A stretch of DNA of 64,000 nucleotides from a virus: the IMG/VR virus record IMGVR_UViG_3300007546_000003, positions 1 through 64,000 of that record, one strand, 5' to 3'. Below, piece by piece: positions 12,023-20,939 of the stretch. Positions within the stretch are counted from its first letter, which is position 1, and each line of letters begins with the position of its first letter. Position numbers and translations under genes: made by a program. Under the pieces are notes generated by a model. That model made no database searches and was not told the DNA's origin. It saw only the letters and a program-made list of their open reading frames with translations.

Positions 12023-14113
12023 TTATGCGAATTTAGATCGTAACCAACTACTTGCTGATGATTCAGGATTTCTTATCGCTGGTCTTGTTACTTGCGTTAC
12101 ATTAGAGTTGTTTGTTACTGGTGCATTTACTGCGACAGTGCCACCACCCTTAGCATTTTGTCCCTTAACTTCGGCAGAAGTATCTGCATTCATTTTAGAA
12201 GCATTGGCTACTTTAGTACCATCCACTTGCATGGCACCACCAGCTGCAACGAATGCTGTTGCTTTTAGCCATGGGAAGTCATTGACAGCATCCATTCCAC
12301 CTTTTGGAATTTTACCGAATGCTACCATAGCACCACTCAACTTATCGAGTCCCATTGCTGCTTTCATCACACCTTCGCCATTTTGACCAATTTTAATCAA
12401 TTGTTCAACAGGACTATCAGTGCCAATAGTCAATAGTCTACCAACTAAGTTTCCGATACCAGCAACTGCCTGACCAGCACCAAATGCTGCCATAGCAAGA
12501 CCCAATGCAGCTACACCTGCTGCTACTGATAGTAAATTACTACCATCCATCTTTCCTATTCGTTCGAGACCATCGGTCATGTCAGAAAAACCTTTTCCAA
12601 CTGCCTGCATGGCTTCACCGATTACATACAACGCACCACCCATTAATCCTAATGCCACTGCGCCAGCAATAATTAAAGGTGCTGCTGTACCAGCAATTGC
12701 ACCGATTATTCCAAGTCCTGCCACTGCTGCTAATCCTTTACCGATTGTTTCCCAATCTAATCCTTGGAAATTTTGCATAGCATCACCAGTGATCCATAGA
12801 GCACCAGCAAGTATTACTAATGCAGCACTGCCAATTAACATAGATGGAGAAGATTTTCCAAGCAACATAGCAATGCCAGCAAGTCCTAACAATGCCACCC
12901 CACCCATAGCGATACTTTCCCATTCGACATCAGCGAATTCTTGAAGTGCTTTTGCCGTTACGTATAATGCGCCAGCAAGTATCACCATCGATGCAGCACC
13001 TTTGATTACATTTGCATTACCAAATGAACCAATACCTTTAGCGATTCCAGTTAACAAACCTTGTATACCTGATCCAATACCTTTACCTAGTCCAGCGATA
13101 CCACCACCAAGTGCTTTAAGACCAGCACCAATTCCAGCCATTATACCGCCACCACCTTCTCCACCAGATGCAGCCTGTGCTTTAACTGGTGTAGAATCAC
13201 CTCTGGTATTTTCCTCAATCTTTTCCAGAAGATCAGTTTGAGAACCCATCATTCGATTATTTTCTAATTCAGTTTCTTCAGACTTACCTGCATTTGCTGC
13301 AGCTGTGGTAGCAGTTGGTGGTTTTAATCCAGCCGAGTTACCACTAAGATTACTAAGTATCGCTCTGTTCACTGGAGTTGGACTTTTCACATCAGTACTA
13401 TAATCGTACTTTGCATATTCATCTGCACTGGCTTGTCGTTTATCTAATAAAGCACGACCTGCTTTAGATTTACCCATCTCGTCATCACTATGACCCGTAA
13501 TAGATTTAAACTTTTCTATAGCAGCTTCATTTTTCTTTATTTCTTTTGACGCATTGTGCGCACCCTCATAATCTTTTTTCAGCTGTTCACGTGTTCCTGG
13601 ATTACCGAGTGCTTTTTGTTTTTCAATAAACTTTTCTCTTTCCATACTTTTATTGAATACACCACCGATGTTAAGTGCACCCATTACCTTCTGTTTCACA
13701 TTACTAACAGATAGAGATTGTTTTAAGTTGTCTTTTTTATCTTGAATCTTTTCGCCGAGTGTTTTGAATGTTGTCATACCTTTAGCAATTTCAGATATTG
13801 CTTTGGCTTCTTTGTCCCATTCTTTTTGGAAATCTTCGTCAGACTTCCCCATTCGTTTCGTAGTTTTTAACTGATCAGATAGAGTATCTCTAATTTTAGC
13901 GAGGATAGCAGTATCGCTTGCCTGTCCTCCACCAAGTTTAGCAGCAGTGGCAGATTGAACCTTATTCGATAATTCCATTAGTTGTTTAATGGAAGTCAAC
14001 TCACCTAATGTAGCAGATTGAACTGCTAAAATTTGTGAGAATCCTTCAGTAGTAGTACTGGTCTGTTCTCTAATACTAGAATTTACCGAACTGTTGCTGG
14101 TTCTCTTTGCCAT
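12023..14113 (-). CDS. 29: Tail tape-measure-like protein (gp29 position)
   Basis: A 696-residue protein. The N-terminal third is charged and helical (coiled-coil-like), the middle has long Gly/Ala-rich hydrophobic stretches (GGGIMAGIGAGLKALGGGIA, several VILAGALYVTA-type segments at about residues 320-560), and the C-terminus is polar (VAVNAPVTNNSNVTQVTRPA, ends SSWLRSKFA). This is the usual composition of tape-measure proteins. It lies downstream of gp26 and gp51, matching the T4 order 26-51-29, so I infer it fills the gp29 tail-length role. T4 gp29 is 590 residues. A minus-strand start with binding site is not obvious; ATG at 14113 follows the gp51 stop by one base. Confidence 0.65.
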   Translation of the reverse strand: MAKRTSNSSVNSSIREQTSTTTEGFSQILAVQSATLGELTSIKQLMELSNKVQSATAAKLGGGQASDTAILAKIRDTLSDQLKTTKRMGKSDEDFQKEWDKEAKAISEIAKGMTTFKTLGEKIQDKKDNLKQSLSVSNVKQKVMGALNIGGVFNKSMEREKFIEKQKALGNPGTREQLKKDYEGAHNASKEIKKNEAAIEKFKSITGHSDDEMGKSKAGRALLDKRQASADEYAKYDYSTDVKSPTPVNRAILSNLSGNSAGLKPPTATTAAANAGKSEETELENNRMMGSQTDLLEKIEENTRGDSTPVKAQAASGGEGGGGIMAGIGAGLKALGGGIAGLGKGIGSGIQGLLTGIAKGIGSFGNANVIKGAASMVILAGALYVTAKALQEFADVEWESIAMGGVALLGLAGIAMLLGKSSPSMLIGSAALVILAGALWITGDAMQNFQGLDWETIGKGLAAVAGLGIIGAIAGTAAPLIIAGAVALGLMGGALYVIGEAMQAVGKGFSDMTDGLERIGKMDGSNLLSVAAGVAALGLAMAAFGAGQAVAGIGNLVGRLLTIGTDSPVEQLIKIGQNGEGVMKAAMGLDKLSGAMVAFGKIPKGGMDAVNDFPWLKATAFVAAGGAMQVDGTKVANASKMNADTSAEVKGQNAKGGGTVAVNAPVTNNSNVTQVTRPAIRNPESSASSWLRSKFA

Positions 14114-14114
14114 T

Positions 14115-14264
14115 TTATCTTACTCTCTTTTGTGATTCTAATCTACGTTTTTCTTCTTCTAAATACTGAATCAACATATGCACATATATTTCTCGTTCAA
14201 ACGGTATCATTTCCTCAATTTCCGTAAGCGAGTACTTGTGGTATTGCATTAAAGCAAAATTCAT
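14115..14264 (-). CDS. 51: gp51-like baseplate hub assembly protein
   Basis: A 49-residue frame from ATG (14264) to TAA (14115-14117). It contains NFALMQYHKYSLTEIEEMIP followed by FEREIYVHMLIQYLEEEKRR, a pattern I associate with gp51-type hub assembly proteins of T4-like phages. The frame stays open upstream of this ATG back to the gp26 stop region (LCHETLHNYYK precedes the Met), so the natural product may be longer and made by frameshifting from gp26. No good ribosome binding site precedes the ATG. Lies between gp26 and the tape-measure gene, as in T4. Confidence 0.7.
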   Translation of the reverse strand: MNFALMQYHKYSLTEIEEMIPFEREIYVHMLIQYLEEEKRRLESQKRVR

Positions 14265-14302
14265 CTTATAATAATTGTGCAATGTCTCATGACAAAGGTT
14301 TA

Positions 14303-15025
14303 TTAAAAAAAACTTTGGAGTCCCTCCAATGTCTTCTTATGTTCTTTACTACAAAGGGGACATGTGTACTCAATATCTTTTTTAATCTTAGGCATTGTAG
14401 TAAAGAATTTTTGTACTTTCAGAAACTGTTCTGAAGTTAAATTCTCAACGAATGCTAAAAGTTCTTTTTCTGTTTGTTCATGACCATGGAAAATTTCATC
14501 GCCTTGATAGATATAATCTATTGAATTTGCGATAATCTTAAAGATATTGTCGATATTTTCTGTATCTGCAAGTTCTAGTTTCTTGGACATTTCTACTGTT
14601 GGATATTTCATCACAACACCAACATCTCCAAACAACTCAATCTTTTTATTATGGTCTGCATCTTTTTCTACGGACAGTTTTGTTAAGTCAATACTAATCT
14701 TAACTTTGGCTTTGTCGTTTTCTTCACCATGATCTACATCACATGGGACTAAAATTTCAATAATTTCTCCAACAGACTTAGCACGAATCTGAGTAAACAT
14801 ATACTCAAGATCAAATGTTGCCAGTTTGTTAATATCAATCTTATCAAGAACACAAGAGCCGATAACACCCTTCAGACTATCTACCATCACAGATAAATCT
14901 TCACTTTGTTGGGCAATCAGCAGAGCCTTTTCTTCTTTAATAAGAAATGGACGGTATTTAATCGATTCATTAGTTGAGGGAACCACCATACTGTATGTTG
15001 GTGTACTCATCATTGGTAAAGACAT
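14303..15025 (-). CDS. 26: gp26-like baseplate hub subunit
   Basis: A 240-residue protein related to T4 gp26. It begins LPMMSTPTYSMVVPSTNESI and KYRPFLIKEEKALLIAQQS, the conserved N-terminal block, and ends with a half zinc knuckle (YTCPLCSKEHKKTLEGLQSFF). A good ribosome binding site (AAAGGAG) precedes ATG 15025. The last codons run through a T8 homopolymer (14305-14312), and a -1 slip there would continue into the gp51 frame to give a 303-residue fusion. The role is assembly of the central baseplate hub. Confidence 0.85.
   Translation of the reverse strand: MSLPMMSTPTYSMVVPSTNESIKYRPFLIKEEKALLIAQQSEDLSVMVDSLKGVIGSCVLDKIDINKLATFDLEYMFTQIRAKSVGEIIEILVPCDVDHGEENDKAKVKISIDLTKLSVEKDADHNKKIELFGDVGVVMKYPTVEMSKKLELADTENIDNIFKIIANSIDYIYQGDEIFHGHEQTEKELLAFVENLTSEQFLKVQKFFTTMPKIKKDIEYTCPLCSKEHKKTLEGLQSFF
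14305..14312 (-). other. Candidate -1 frameshift slippery site between gp26 and gp51
   Basis: On the minus strand the gp26 frame ends AGT TTT TTT TAA on a run of eight T. A -1 slip on T-TTT-TTT reads TTA ATA AAC onward and stays open for 63 codons, through the entire gp51 frame to its stop at 14115. The segment added before the gp51 Met (LINLCHETLHNYYK) looks like normal protein. Confidence 0.55.
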
Positions 15026-15026
15026 A

Positions 15027-15443
15027 TTATTCTCCTTTAGACATATTCTTAATTAACTTATTCAACTCACTTGTGCTACCTACAAAGATAGCATTGTTTG
15101 TCACCTTCTTACTCGTTTCTGATTTAGAAGGTGCATCAAGTTTGGCTTTTTGCTGATGTATATCCATAAGTTGTTGGTTAACATCGGCTAACTGTTTCAT
15201 CAAATTACCCACGACTTCAAAAGCACGTGGGTGTTCACTAGATTTTGCTACTTCCAAAGCATGCATTAAAGCATTTTGTCCTGTAGTAAGTAACTCACGA
15301 AGATTATCTCTGGCTGTATCATAGTCAGATTCAATTCTTTCATTTGGTGGAGTTACTATTTCTCCTGTTTCAGCAACAATCATTTCATTCTTTGGTATTG
15401 AAGGGATATCAAAGACTTGTGACAAAGAATCATCAATTTTCAT
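15027..15443 (-). CDS. 16: gp16-like small terminase subunit
   Basis: A 138-residue protein resembling T4-type small terminase. The central helical segment reads YDTARDNLRELLTTGQNALM, HALEVAKSSEHPRAFEVVGN and LMKQLADVNQQLMDIHQQKA, the coiled-coil region used for ring assembly; SEHPRAFEV is the characteristic motif. It would regulate DNA cutting and packaging by the large subunit (56830-58407, opposite strand). In T4 genes 16 and 17 are adjacent; here they are over 40 kb apart. The stop overlaps the ribosome binding site of gp26. Confidence 0.85.
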   Translation of the reverse strand: MKIDDSLSQVFDIPSIPKNEMIVAETGEIVTPPNERIESDYDTARDNLRELLTTGQNALMHALEVAKSSEHPRAFEVVGNLMKQLADVNQQLMDIHQQKAKLDAPSKSETSKKVTNNAIFVGSTSELNKLIKNMSKGE

Positions 15444-15448
15444 ATTTA

Positions 15449-15871
15449 TTAATCGTTTCTAGTGTTTCTTGTTGGTGGGTCACCTGGAAATCCTGCACCA
15501 AAACTTGCTGCTGGCGCAGGGGTTGGGAATGCTGGCGCAGGTACACCAGCAACTGGGAATGCTGGAGTTGTTGGTGTGATAGTAGGTGTAGCATTTGTTG
15601 CTGTTCCTGCAATCTTTTCTTGAGTTCTTCCGAATGCTGCGATACCTAATACCGCACCCATGGCTAAGTGAAACAAACCAGCACCTTGTAGTGTCAGTGG
15701 ATTCCATTGAGTGACTGGCTGTTTCATTGTTGCCTGTAGTAATGCCCACAGAACTGGAAATATAACCATGTCACACATACACACAATCATGTACATCCAA
15801 CCCATAGCTGGACGCCACTTTTTCTGCATCCAGTCTTCGTCTTTTTTAACTTCTTTAATTTCATCAGCCAT
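15449..15871 (-). CDS. Holin (3TM GTA-holin type)
   Basis: A 140-residue membrane protein. A charged cytoplasmic N-terminus (EIKEVKKDEDWMQKKWRPAM) is followed by a membrane segment GWMYMIVCMCDMVIFPVLWA (about 24-43) and a second around GAGLFHLAMGAVLGIAAFG (about 63-81), ending RTQEKIAG. The KWRPAMxWMY and WNPLTLQGAGLFH motifs are those of the 3TM holin family frequent in aquatic T4-like phages. A Pro/Ala-rich tail of about 55 residues follows. It would open the inner membrane for the GH19 endolysin. Ribosome binding site AAGGAG precedes ATG 15871. Confidence 0.85.
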   Translation of the reverse strand: MADEIKEVKKDEDWMQKKWRPAMGWMYMIVCMCDMVIFPVLWALLQATMKQPVTQWNPLTLQGAGLFHLAMGAVLGIAAFGRTQEKIAGTATNATPTITPTTPAFPVAGVPAPAFPTPAPAASFGAGFPGDPPTRNTRND

Positions 15872-15881
15872 CTTTATCTCC

Positions 15882-16610
15882 TTAACGTCTTCTTAACAGA
15901 CTTGGTATTTTTGTAACTAATTTTGCACCAATTGCACCTATAGCAAAATTCTTCAATTTGTCCACTAATGTATTTTGTTGTTTTGGACTAACTGAATCAA
16001 CAGTTGTTGTAAAGTCTGGACTATATCTGCTCGCTGAATCTGGAATCACCCCATAAGTCTGGGATATGTGTTCATCAGATAATTTAAATCCATCTGCAAC
16101 TCTTTCCGTAATATAGTATTTGTAGACAAAGTTCACTGACATCTTCATGACATCTTTTGAAGTTGTATCTAATTGTATAGCACCTACACTTTTTGGGTAT
16201 GCTTCAAACATAGTGACTTTATATCTAACATTATTTTCTAGATCTTCCACGAATACTGTAATGTCTGTAATGTATTCTTTATAGTAGCTGAACAGACGAG
16301 TATCTGGATTTTGAATAGAGATTGTCCATGTATCAAACAATTCTTTAACTGCCATTGCTCTGTCTACATAAAATGACATTGATATTGGTTCGTAAAGTCT
16401 TTCATATGGTGTTTCTCTAAATTCACCGAATGCTCTATTCTGTGTTGTTGAATAATTAGTACCTGGAATTTGTACTTGGTCACAAAGTAATCCAACTAAT
16501 CCTATCACTTCTGGATCCAGAAAAGGTGGTTGGAACATAACATGGAATCTATTAGTTCTAGATAATCCACCTCTTTTTATTTGAGCAACAAATTCGTTTA
16601 GTTCAGCCAT
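15882..16610 (-). CDS. 54: gp54-like tail tube initiator / tube-fold protein
   Basis: A 242-residue protein whose first half has the tail-tube fold signature: FVAQIKRGGLSRTNRFHVMF, CDQVQIPGTNYSTTQNRAFG, then PISMSFYVDRAMAVKELFDTW, paralleling the tube protein at 60870-61457. A C-terminal extension of about 60 residues ends in basic LVTKIPSLLRRR. T4 gp54 sits on the baseplate hub and starts tube polymerisation; size and location in the late block fit that. It could be a different tube-fold protein, so the gp54 name is tentative. Its start overlaps the stop of the next upstream gene by one base. Confidence 0.65.
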   Translation of the reverse strand: MAELNEFVAQIKRGGLSRTNRFHVMFQPPFLDPEVIGLVGLLCDQVQIPGTNYSTTQNRAFGEFRETPYERLYEPISMSFYVDRAMAVKELFDTWTISIQNPDTRLFSYYKEYITDITVFVEDLENNVRYKVTMFEAYPKSVGAIQLDTTSKDVMKMSVNFVYKYYITERVADGFKLSDEHISQTYGVIPDSASRYSPDFTTTVDSVSPKQQNTLVDKLKNFAIGAIGAKLVTKIPSLLRRR

Positions 16611-17209
16611 TATAGTTTTCTTATTTTCTTTCTGGAGTCAGACCAGACTTGTTGTTTAGATGCGCCAACAAATCGTTCTACAGGAAGCAACATAGCAGTT
16701 GCCCAGTCAGCAGAACTAACTCTTCTAAATTGGCTTCTTACATGACTATTTAAATATTGTTTAACACATGGATGGGCTGCTTTGTATTTCGAAACACCAT
16801 CTATAAGAGCCCATGAATATTTCAACTTTGTAGTTTCATCCCAACGACTATTGTTCTTAAAGGTTAGCAGAGCATCTAATAAATAGATTCGAAGGTCGTA
16901 TGGAAGATAATGCATATTAAGACCATAGAATCCATCTGCAGTTTTTCTAAATGGAAACACTAGAGGGAATCTATCATAGTATGGAAGATCCTCTTTTGTT
17001 TTTGGATCATAAGCATACATATACAAACTTCCAGGTTGTATAGTAGTTGTATTCTGTGAAGGATCACCTTTTATCACTTGATTTGGGGTGATGTTTTGCT
17101 GGGCGAGAGAACTCACCTGTTTGTTGAACCAACTAGTAGATCGTTTAACTGATGTTAATAGATCGTACTGATTACGTTCAAATACGTCTTGCATTGGTTT
17201 TTTAGCCAT
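16610..17209 (-). CDS. Conserved T4-like virion-cluster protein, unassigned
   Basis: A 199-residue protein with the motif GSLYMYAYDPKTKEDLPYYD continuing RFPLVFPFRKTADGFYGLNM and HYLPYDLRIYLLDAL. This block is conserved in T4-like aquatic phages next to gp4, but I cannot confidently match it to a T4 gene; gp2 (DNA end protector) and gp3 (tail completion) are candidates by position only. The C-terminal region is basic (WSDSRKKIRKL). A CTAAATA element on the same strand (17215-17221) ends 5 nt before its ATG. Confidence 0.7.
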   Translation of the reverse strand: MAKKPMQDVFERNQYDLLTSVKRSTSWFNKQVSSLAQQNITPNQVIKGDPSQNTTTIQPGSLYMYAYDPKTKEDLPYYDRFPLVFPFRKTADGFYGLNMHYLPYDLRIYLLDALLTFKNNSRWDETTKLKYSWALIDGVSKYKAAHPCVKQYLNSHVRSQFRRVSSADWATAMLLPVERFVGASKQQVWSDSRKKIRKL

Positions 17210-17222
17210 AATGTTATTTAGG

Positions 17223-17660
17223 TTACTTCAAACCAAGTTCGTGTTCTGTTATTATTTTAAATTCCCATCCACGATCTTTAGCGTATGCTCTTGCAGCAGC
17301 CCATTTGGCTTGATTTTTGATATACATAAACGATTCTTGTAGATAACGCTGGGTTTGTTTCCCAGGATATTGTGGAGGATTGGTTTGTTTCTCTGGCTTA
17401 ACTTCAATTAAGTATGTTTTCAACTTACCGTCATTAGAATTAACCTGTATTTTAAAGTCTACAAAGTAACGATGGATCAGGTTATCTGTTGGACAACGAT
17501 ATGGAACAACAGTTTCTTCTGAACTCCATTTAATAACACTAGGGTTCTTATCGCACCACATGGCAAAGCGTGTTTCCCAGCTAGATCTCATAATTATATT
17601 TGTAGGATCCCCTGCATATTTTTCTGCAAAAACTGGCTTGAACGATCTTTTATGGAACAT
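17223..17660 (-). CDS. 4: gp4-like head completion protein with nuclease fold
   Basis: A 145-residue protein of the T4 gp4 (gp50) type. It reads KYAGDPTNIIMRSSWETRFA, MWCDKNPSVIKWSSEETVVP, then RYFVDFKIQVNSNDGKLKTY and LIEVKPEKQ. The SSWE, YFVDF and IEVKP positions form a PD-(D/E)XK (TnsA-like) active site. Head completion proteins of this type are thought to trim or finish DNA ends before tail joining. First gene of the minus-strand late block; a CTAAATA element lies 34 nt upstream (17694-17700). Confidence 0.85.
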   Translation of the reverse strand: MFHKRSFKPVFAEKYAGDPTNIIMRSSWETRFAMWCDKNPSVIKWSSEETVVPYRCPTDNLIHRYFVDFKIQVNSNDGKLKTYLIEVKPEKQTNPPQYPGKQTQRYLQESFMYIKNQAKWAAARAYAKDRGWEFKIITEHELGLK

Positions 17661-17683
17661 AAATAACTAATTAGAAATAAATA
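17658..17683 (+). promoter_or_regulatory. Late-promoter-like elements driving gp48
   Basis: CATAAATA (17658-17665) and AATAAATA (17676-17683) both match the T4 late core TAAATA and precede the gp48 start at 17710 by 27-45 nt, the distance expected for a short leader. Confidence 0.5.
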
Positions 17684-17693
17684 ACATCCCCTT

Positions 17694-17700
17694 TATTTAG
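17694..17700 (-). promoter_or_regulatory. Late-promoter-like element driving gp4 block
   Basis: CTAAATA on the minus strand, 34 nt before the gp4 start codon. Together with the plus-strand elements just beside it, it forms a divergent late promoter region in the 49-nt gap between gp4 and gp48. Confidence 0.5.
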
Positions 17701-17709
17701 AGAAACCAA

Positions 17710-18912
17710 ATGGCACTACAATATAACGACGATGGCGAACCAGAAGATCAGCCAGTAGAAACACCTGATAATCAGGCAGAGGTTCAAGCGCAAACACGTG
17801 CCGTACCTGTTTCTAAGAGAGAAACTTATCCAGAAAAACAAGCAACTAAATTTGAACAATTTGGTAAAGAAACTGGTAAGTATGACATCGGTAATTATCA
17901 GTATCCTGATGATTTAACTACTGATTTTAGGTATGGTGGTAACTATGTTATTTTTTACATTAACGTAGCAGAAGATTCGAAGTTAATATCAAAATATAAA
18001 GCAGATACGGTAGATGATTTCCCAGCCAGAGATGTTGGAGATAATCGTGCCATGAATTGGGATCAAAAGAGTCTTATCGGAGCAAATGCTGGGGTTAATA
18101 CTATTACTGGTATTGCAGGTGGAACCATCGGATTCGGTCCAGCTAAAAGTGTTGCTGAGGGTGTTGGTAATGCAGCTAAAGGTGCAGCTGTAGCAAATAT
18201 TGGAACTGTTGGTATTGCAGTAGCATCTACAATGACTACTGATCAGTTAAGATCTCAGAAAAGATTAAAGACTGCTATTGCTTTACATATACCAAACAAA
18301 CTTGGTATAAAGTATGGAGTTACATATGACTCCACTGATACTGCTGGGCTTGGTATGGTAAAAGCACTTGGTGGAGAAACAGCTGATGCTATTATGAATG
18401 CGCTTGGAAAATCTAGTAAAGAAAGTAATGTTACTGGTGTGGCTCAGGCAGTTATCACAAACCTAGCATTATCAAAAGGACCAAATGCCGAAGCAAATTC
18501 ACAGATGCTTGGCATGGCAGCAAATCCTAAGAAAGAACAAGTATTTAAGGGTGTTGACTTTAGATCGTTCTCTTTTGAATATCAATTCTTTCCAAGAGAT
18601 TATAGCGAAGCACAAAATGTACTTAGGATCATTGAAGAATTTAAGTTTCATATGCATCCAGAATTTAAAGATGACAATAACTTCGTTTATCTCTATCCTT
18701 CTGAATTTGATATTTTTTACTATCAGGGTGGAGAAGAGAATTTAAATTTACATCGTCATACGTCATGTGTTCTTACAGATTTAGATATTGATTATACTCC
18801 AAATGGACAATTTACTACATTTGCTGATGGCATGCCAACTCAAATTAATGTTACTTTAGCATTTAGAGAATTGGCTCTGTTGACAAAAGATAAGATTAAG
18901 GCAGGTCTATAA
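17710..18912 (+). CDS. 48: gp48-like baseplate tail tube cap protein
   Basis: A 400-residue protein corresponding to T4 gp48 (364 residues). The C-terminal tube-fold part is clear: GVDFRSFSFEYQFFPRDYSE, AQNVLRIIEEFKFHMHPEF, FVYLYPSEFDIFYYQGGEEN and INVTLAFRELALLTKDKI. A central Gly/Ala-rich hydrophobic stretch (ITGIAGGTIGFGPAKSVAEG onward) is typical of this protein. gp48 sits on the central hub and connects it to the tube with gp54. First gene of the plus-strand late block; its stop overlaps the gp53 start (TAATG). Confidence 0.85.
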   Translation: MALQYNDDGEPEDQPVETPDNQAEVQAQTRAVPVSKRETYPEKQATKFEQFGKETGKYDIGNYQYPDDLTTDFRYGGNYVIFYINVAEDSKLISKYKADTVDDFPARDVGDNRAMNWDQKSLIGANAGVNTITGIAGGTIGFGPAKSVAEGVGNAAKGAAVANIGTVGIAVASTMTTDQLRSQKRLKTAIALHIPNKLGIKYGVTYDSTDTAGLGMVKALGGETADAIMNALGKSSKESNVTGVAQAVITNLALSKGPNAEANSQMLGMAANPKKEQVFKGVDFRSFSFEYQFFPRDYSEAQNVLRIIEEFKFHMHPEFKDDNNFVYLYPSEFDIFYYQGGEENLNLHRHTSCVLTDLDIDYTPNGQFTTFADGMPTQINVTLAFRELALLTKDKIKAGL

Positions 18913-19661
18913 TGTACTTCGAAAATTTTCAAAAAATATTATATGATTTTGACATAGAAGCAAAGGCTGGCACTGGCACTCAGGCATATGCAATCTGTGA
19001 TTTGGCTGGTGGTGGTGTGAATGCAATTACTGTAACGAACGTGGGTTCTGGATATACTTCAGCAACTTGTATATTTGGACCACCCGATAATGGTGAAGCT
19101 GGTGTATCTGCAACTGGAAGAGTAGTAGTTATTGGTGGACAGATATCATCTATAGTTGTAACAAATCCAGGAACTGGATATACTACTATACCAGATGTAA
19201 CAATTTCTAATCCATATGGTATCACTAGAAAATTTCATAAACTTATTGCCATGACGGATATTACTACAAATATTCGTTTTAGAAAAGAAATTCTATCTAA
19301 TGTAACTACATATGACTCATATGATATTAAAGATGGAGATACTCCAGAAATTCTTGCTGAGAAAATATATGGTAGTCCAGAATATCATTGGGTTATAATG
19401 TTAGCAAATAATCGTTATGATTATTTGGCTGACTGGCCACTAACGTATGGTGCTCTTCAAGAATATGTAGATTCAAAATATGGAGCCACTGCAGATAGCA
19501 TTCGTCATTATGAAGATGCCAATGGTCATGTAGTTATGGGTGGTGTTTCAGTATCTAATAGAGAATATGAAGAACGAATAAATGAAAGAAAGAGAAGAAT
19601 AAAAATAATTTCTCCTTCTTTAATTAGCACTATTCTGGCGAATTACAAAGATTTGATTTAA
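18912..19661 (+). CDS. 53: gp53-like baseplate wedge protein with inserted GxGYT repeats
   Basis: A 249-residue protein. The gp53 body is split: MYFENFQKILYDFDIE at the start, then after about 90 residues KFHKLIAMTDITTNIRFRKE, then YDIKDGDTPEILAEKIYGSP and EYHWVIMLANNRYDYLADWP, characteristic of gp53. The intervening segment (about residues 20-105) contains two copies of a beta-repeat, VTNVGSGYTSATCIFGP and VTNPGTGYTTIPDVTIS. Without the insert the length would be near that of other gp53 proteins. gp53 completes wedges and links them to the hub during baseplate assembly. The repeats also appear in several other virion proteins of this phage. Confidence 0.85.
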   Translation: MYFENFQKILYDFDIEAKAGTGTQAYAICDLAGGGVNAITVTNVGSGYTSATCIFGPPDNGEAGVSATGRVVVIGGQISSIVVTNPGTGYTTIPDVTISNPYGITRKFHKLIAMTDITTNIRFRKEILSNVTTYDSYDIKDGDTPEILAEKIYGSPEYHWVIMLANNRYDYLADWPLTYGALQEYVDSKYGATADSIRHYEDANGHVVMGGVSVSNREYEERINERKRRIKIISPSLISTILANYKDLI

Positions 19662-20939
19662 ATGACAGCCAAAACAATAAGATTCGCTGGTGATGTAAGC
19701 GTAAATTCTATTAAGATTGTTACCAGATCTGGTAACTCTCAGAATATTACTGCTCAGGTTATTAACATCCAAATATTCGAAGACTTATTTTCTCCATTTA
19801 TCACAGGCTCTCTTGTACTTAAAGAATCATTAGATTATGTTAATTTATTACCATTCACTGGTGAGGAACAAGTAGAAATTGATATTAGTACTCCAACCTT
19901 ATCCAAGGGTAATATTAAAGGTACATTTTATATTTACAAATTAACTGATAGAGAACTGCTTGGAGATAAGTCTGTTACATATCAGTTACATTTTATATCA
20001 ATGGAAGCCATTGTTGATTTAAATAAAAAGATTAGCAGAGTTTATACTGGTAAAGTTAATGATGTTATTGCAGATATACTAACAAATAAAACTGATGGTC
20101 TTCAATCTACTAAAAGATTTATATCAGAAGAATCATCTCGTTCAGTTAAATTCATATCTAATTTTTGGTCTCCTGTTAAGTCCATTAATTATGCTGCACA
20201 GTTTGCAGAAAATAACAATAACTCTCCAAGTTTTTTATTCTTCGAAAATAGAGATGGATTTTATTTCACTAGTTTAGAATCTATGTATGAATCTCAATCG
20301 GTGCAGAAGTTTACTTATGACAGATATACACGTGATAAAAAGCCTAATGGAGAAGATGCTAGAAATGTAACTGAAGATTTCAAACGAATAAACCTAATAA
20401 GTATACCAATAGGGTTTGATTATATTGATAGAATAAGAAGTGGTATGTTTGCTTCTAAAGCAACTTCGTATGATCTAACTAAAAAGTCTTATAGAGTTAA
20501 GACATATAATATGTTTGATAAATTTGATACATCTAAACATCTCAACAAATATAACGTGGCTTCTTTAAATTCTATTTTTAGAACAAATTCTTCCATGATG
20601 ATTATACCAAGATACACTGACGGATTTAGTGGTGGTGGTGATCTTAGTTATTTTAAATCAATTCAACAAAGAATTTCTTTATTGAAAGCAGCAGAGGCGA
20701 ACAAGATTCACATTTCTGTTCCTGGAAGATTAGATTATACAGTCGGGCAAAAAGTAGAAGTTAGATTGAATAAAGTAGAACCATTAAGAAGCAGTGATAG
20801 AGATATCGAAGATAAAATGTTTTCAGGTTTTTATATAATTTCTGCTATCAATCATAATGTAGATAAAGAAATGCATGAGTGTCATATGGAATTGATTAAA
20901 GATAGTTTGTTAATGAGTGTAGATAAGGCGAAAAAATAA
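19662..20939 (+). CDS. 27: gp27-like baseplate hub protein
   Basis: A 425-residue protein at the gp27 position, directly upstream of gp5 with a 1-nt overlap (TAATG). It reads INIQIFEDLFSPFITGSLVL, a tube-like beta domain opening, then KVNDVIADILTNKTDG, FYFTSLESMYE and a C-terminal ISAINHNVDKEMHECHMELI. Two tube-fold domains plus peripheral helices are expected, as in T4 gp27 (391 residues), which forms the trimeric torus carrying the gp5 spike. The sequence is AT-rich but otherwise unremarkable. Confidence 0.8.
   Translation: MTAKTIRFAGDVSVNSIKIVTRSGNSQNITAQVINIQIFEDLFSPFITGSLVLKESLDYVNLLPFTGEEQVEIDISTPTLSKGNIKGTFYIYKLTDRELLGDKSVTYQLHFISMEAIVDLNKKISRVYTGKVNDVIADILTNKTDGLQSTKRFISEESSRSVKFISNFWSPVKSINYAAQFAENNNNSPSFLFFENRDGFYFTSLESMYESQSVQKFTYDRYTRDKKPNGEDARNVTEDFKRINLISIPIGFDYIDRIRSGMFASKATSYDLTKKSYRVKTYNMFDKFDTSKHLNKYNVASLNSIFRTNSSMMIIPRYTDGFSGGGDLSYFKSIQQRISLLKAAEANKIHISVPGRLDYTVGQKVEVRLNKVEPLRSSDRDIEDKMFSGFYIISAINHNVDKEMHECHMELIKDSLLMSVDKAKK

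Noticed and set aside
12108-13241. Plus-strand open frames opposite the tape-measure gene
   Set aside because: Pro/Ala-rich shadows of the hydrophobic minus-strand coding sequence; no initiation signals.
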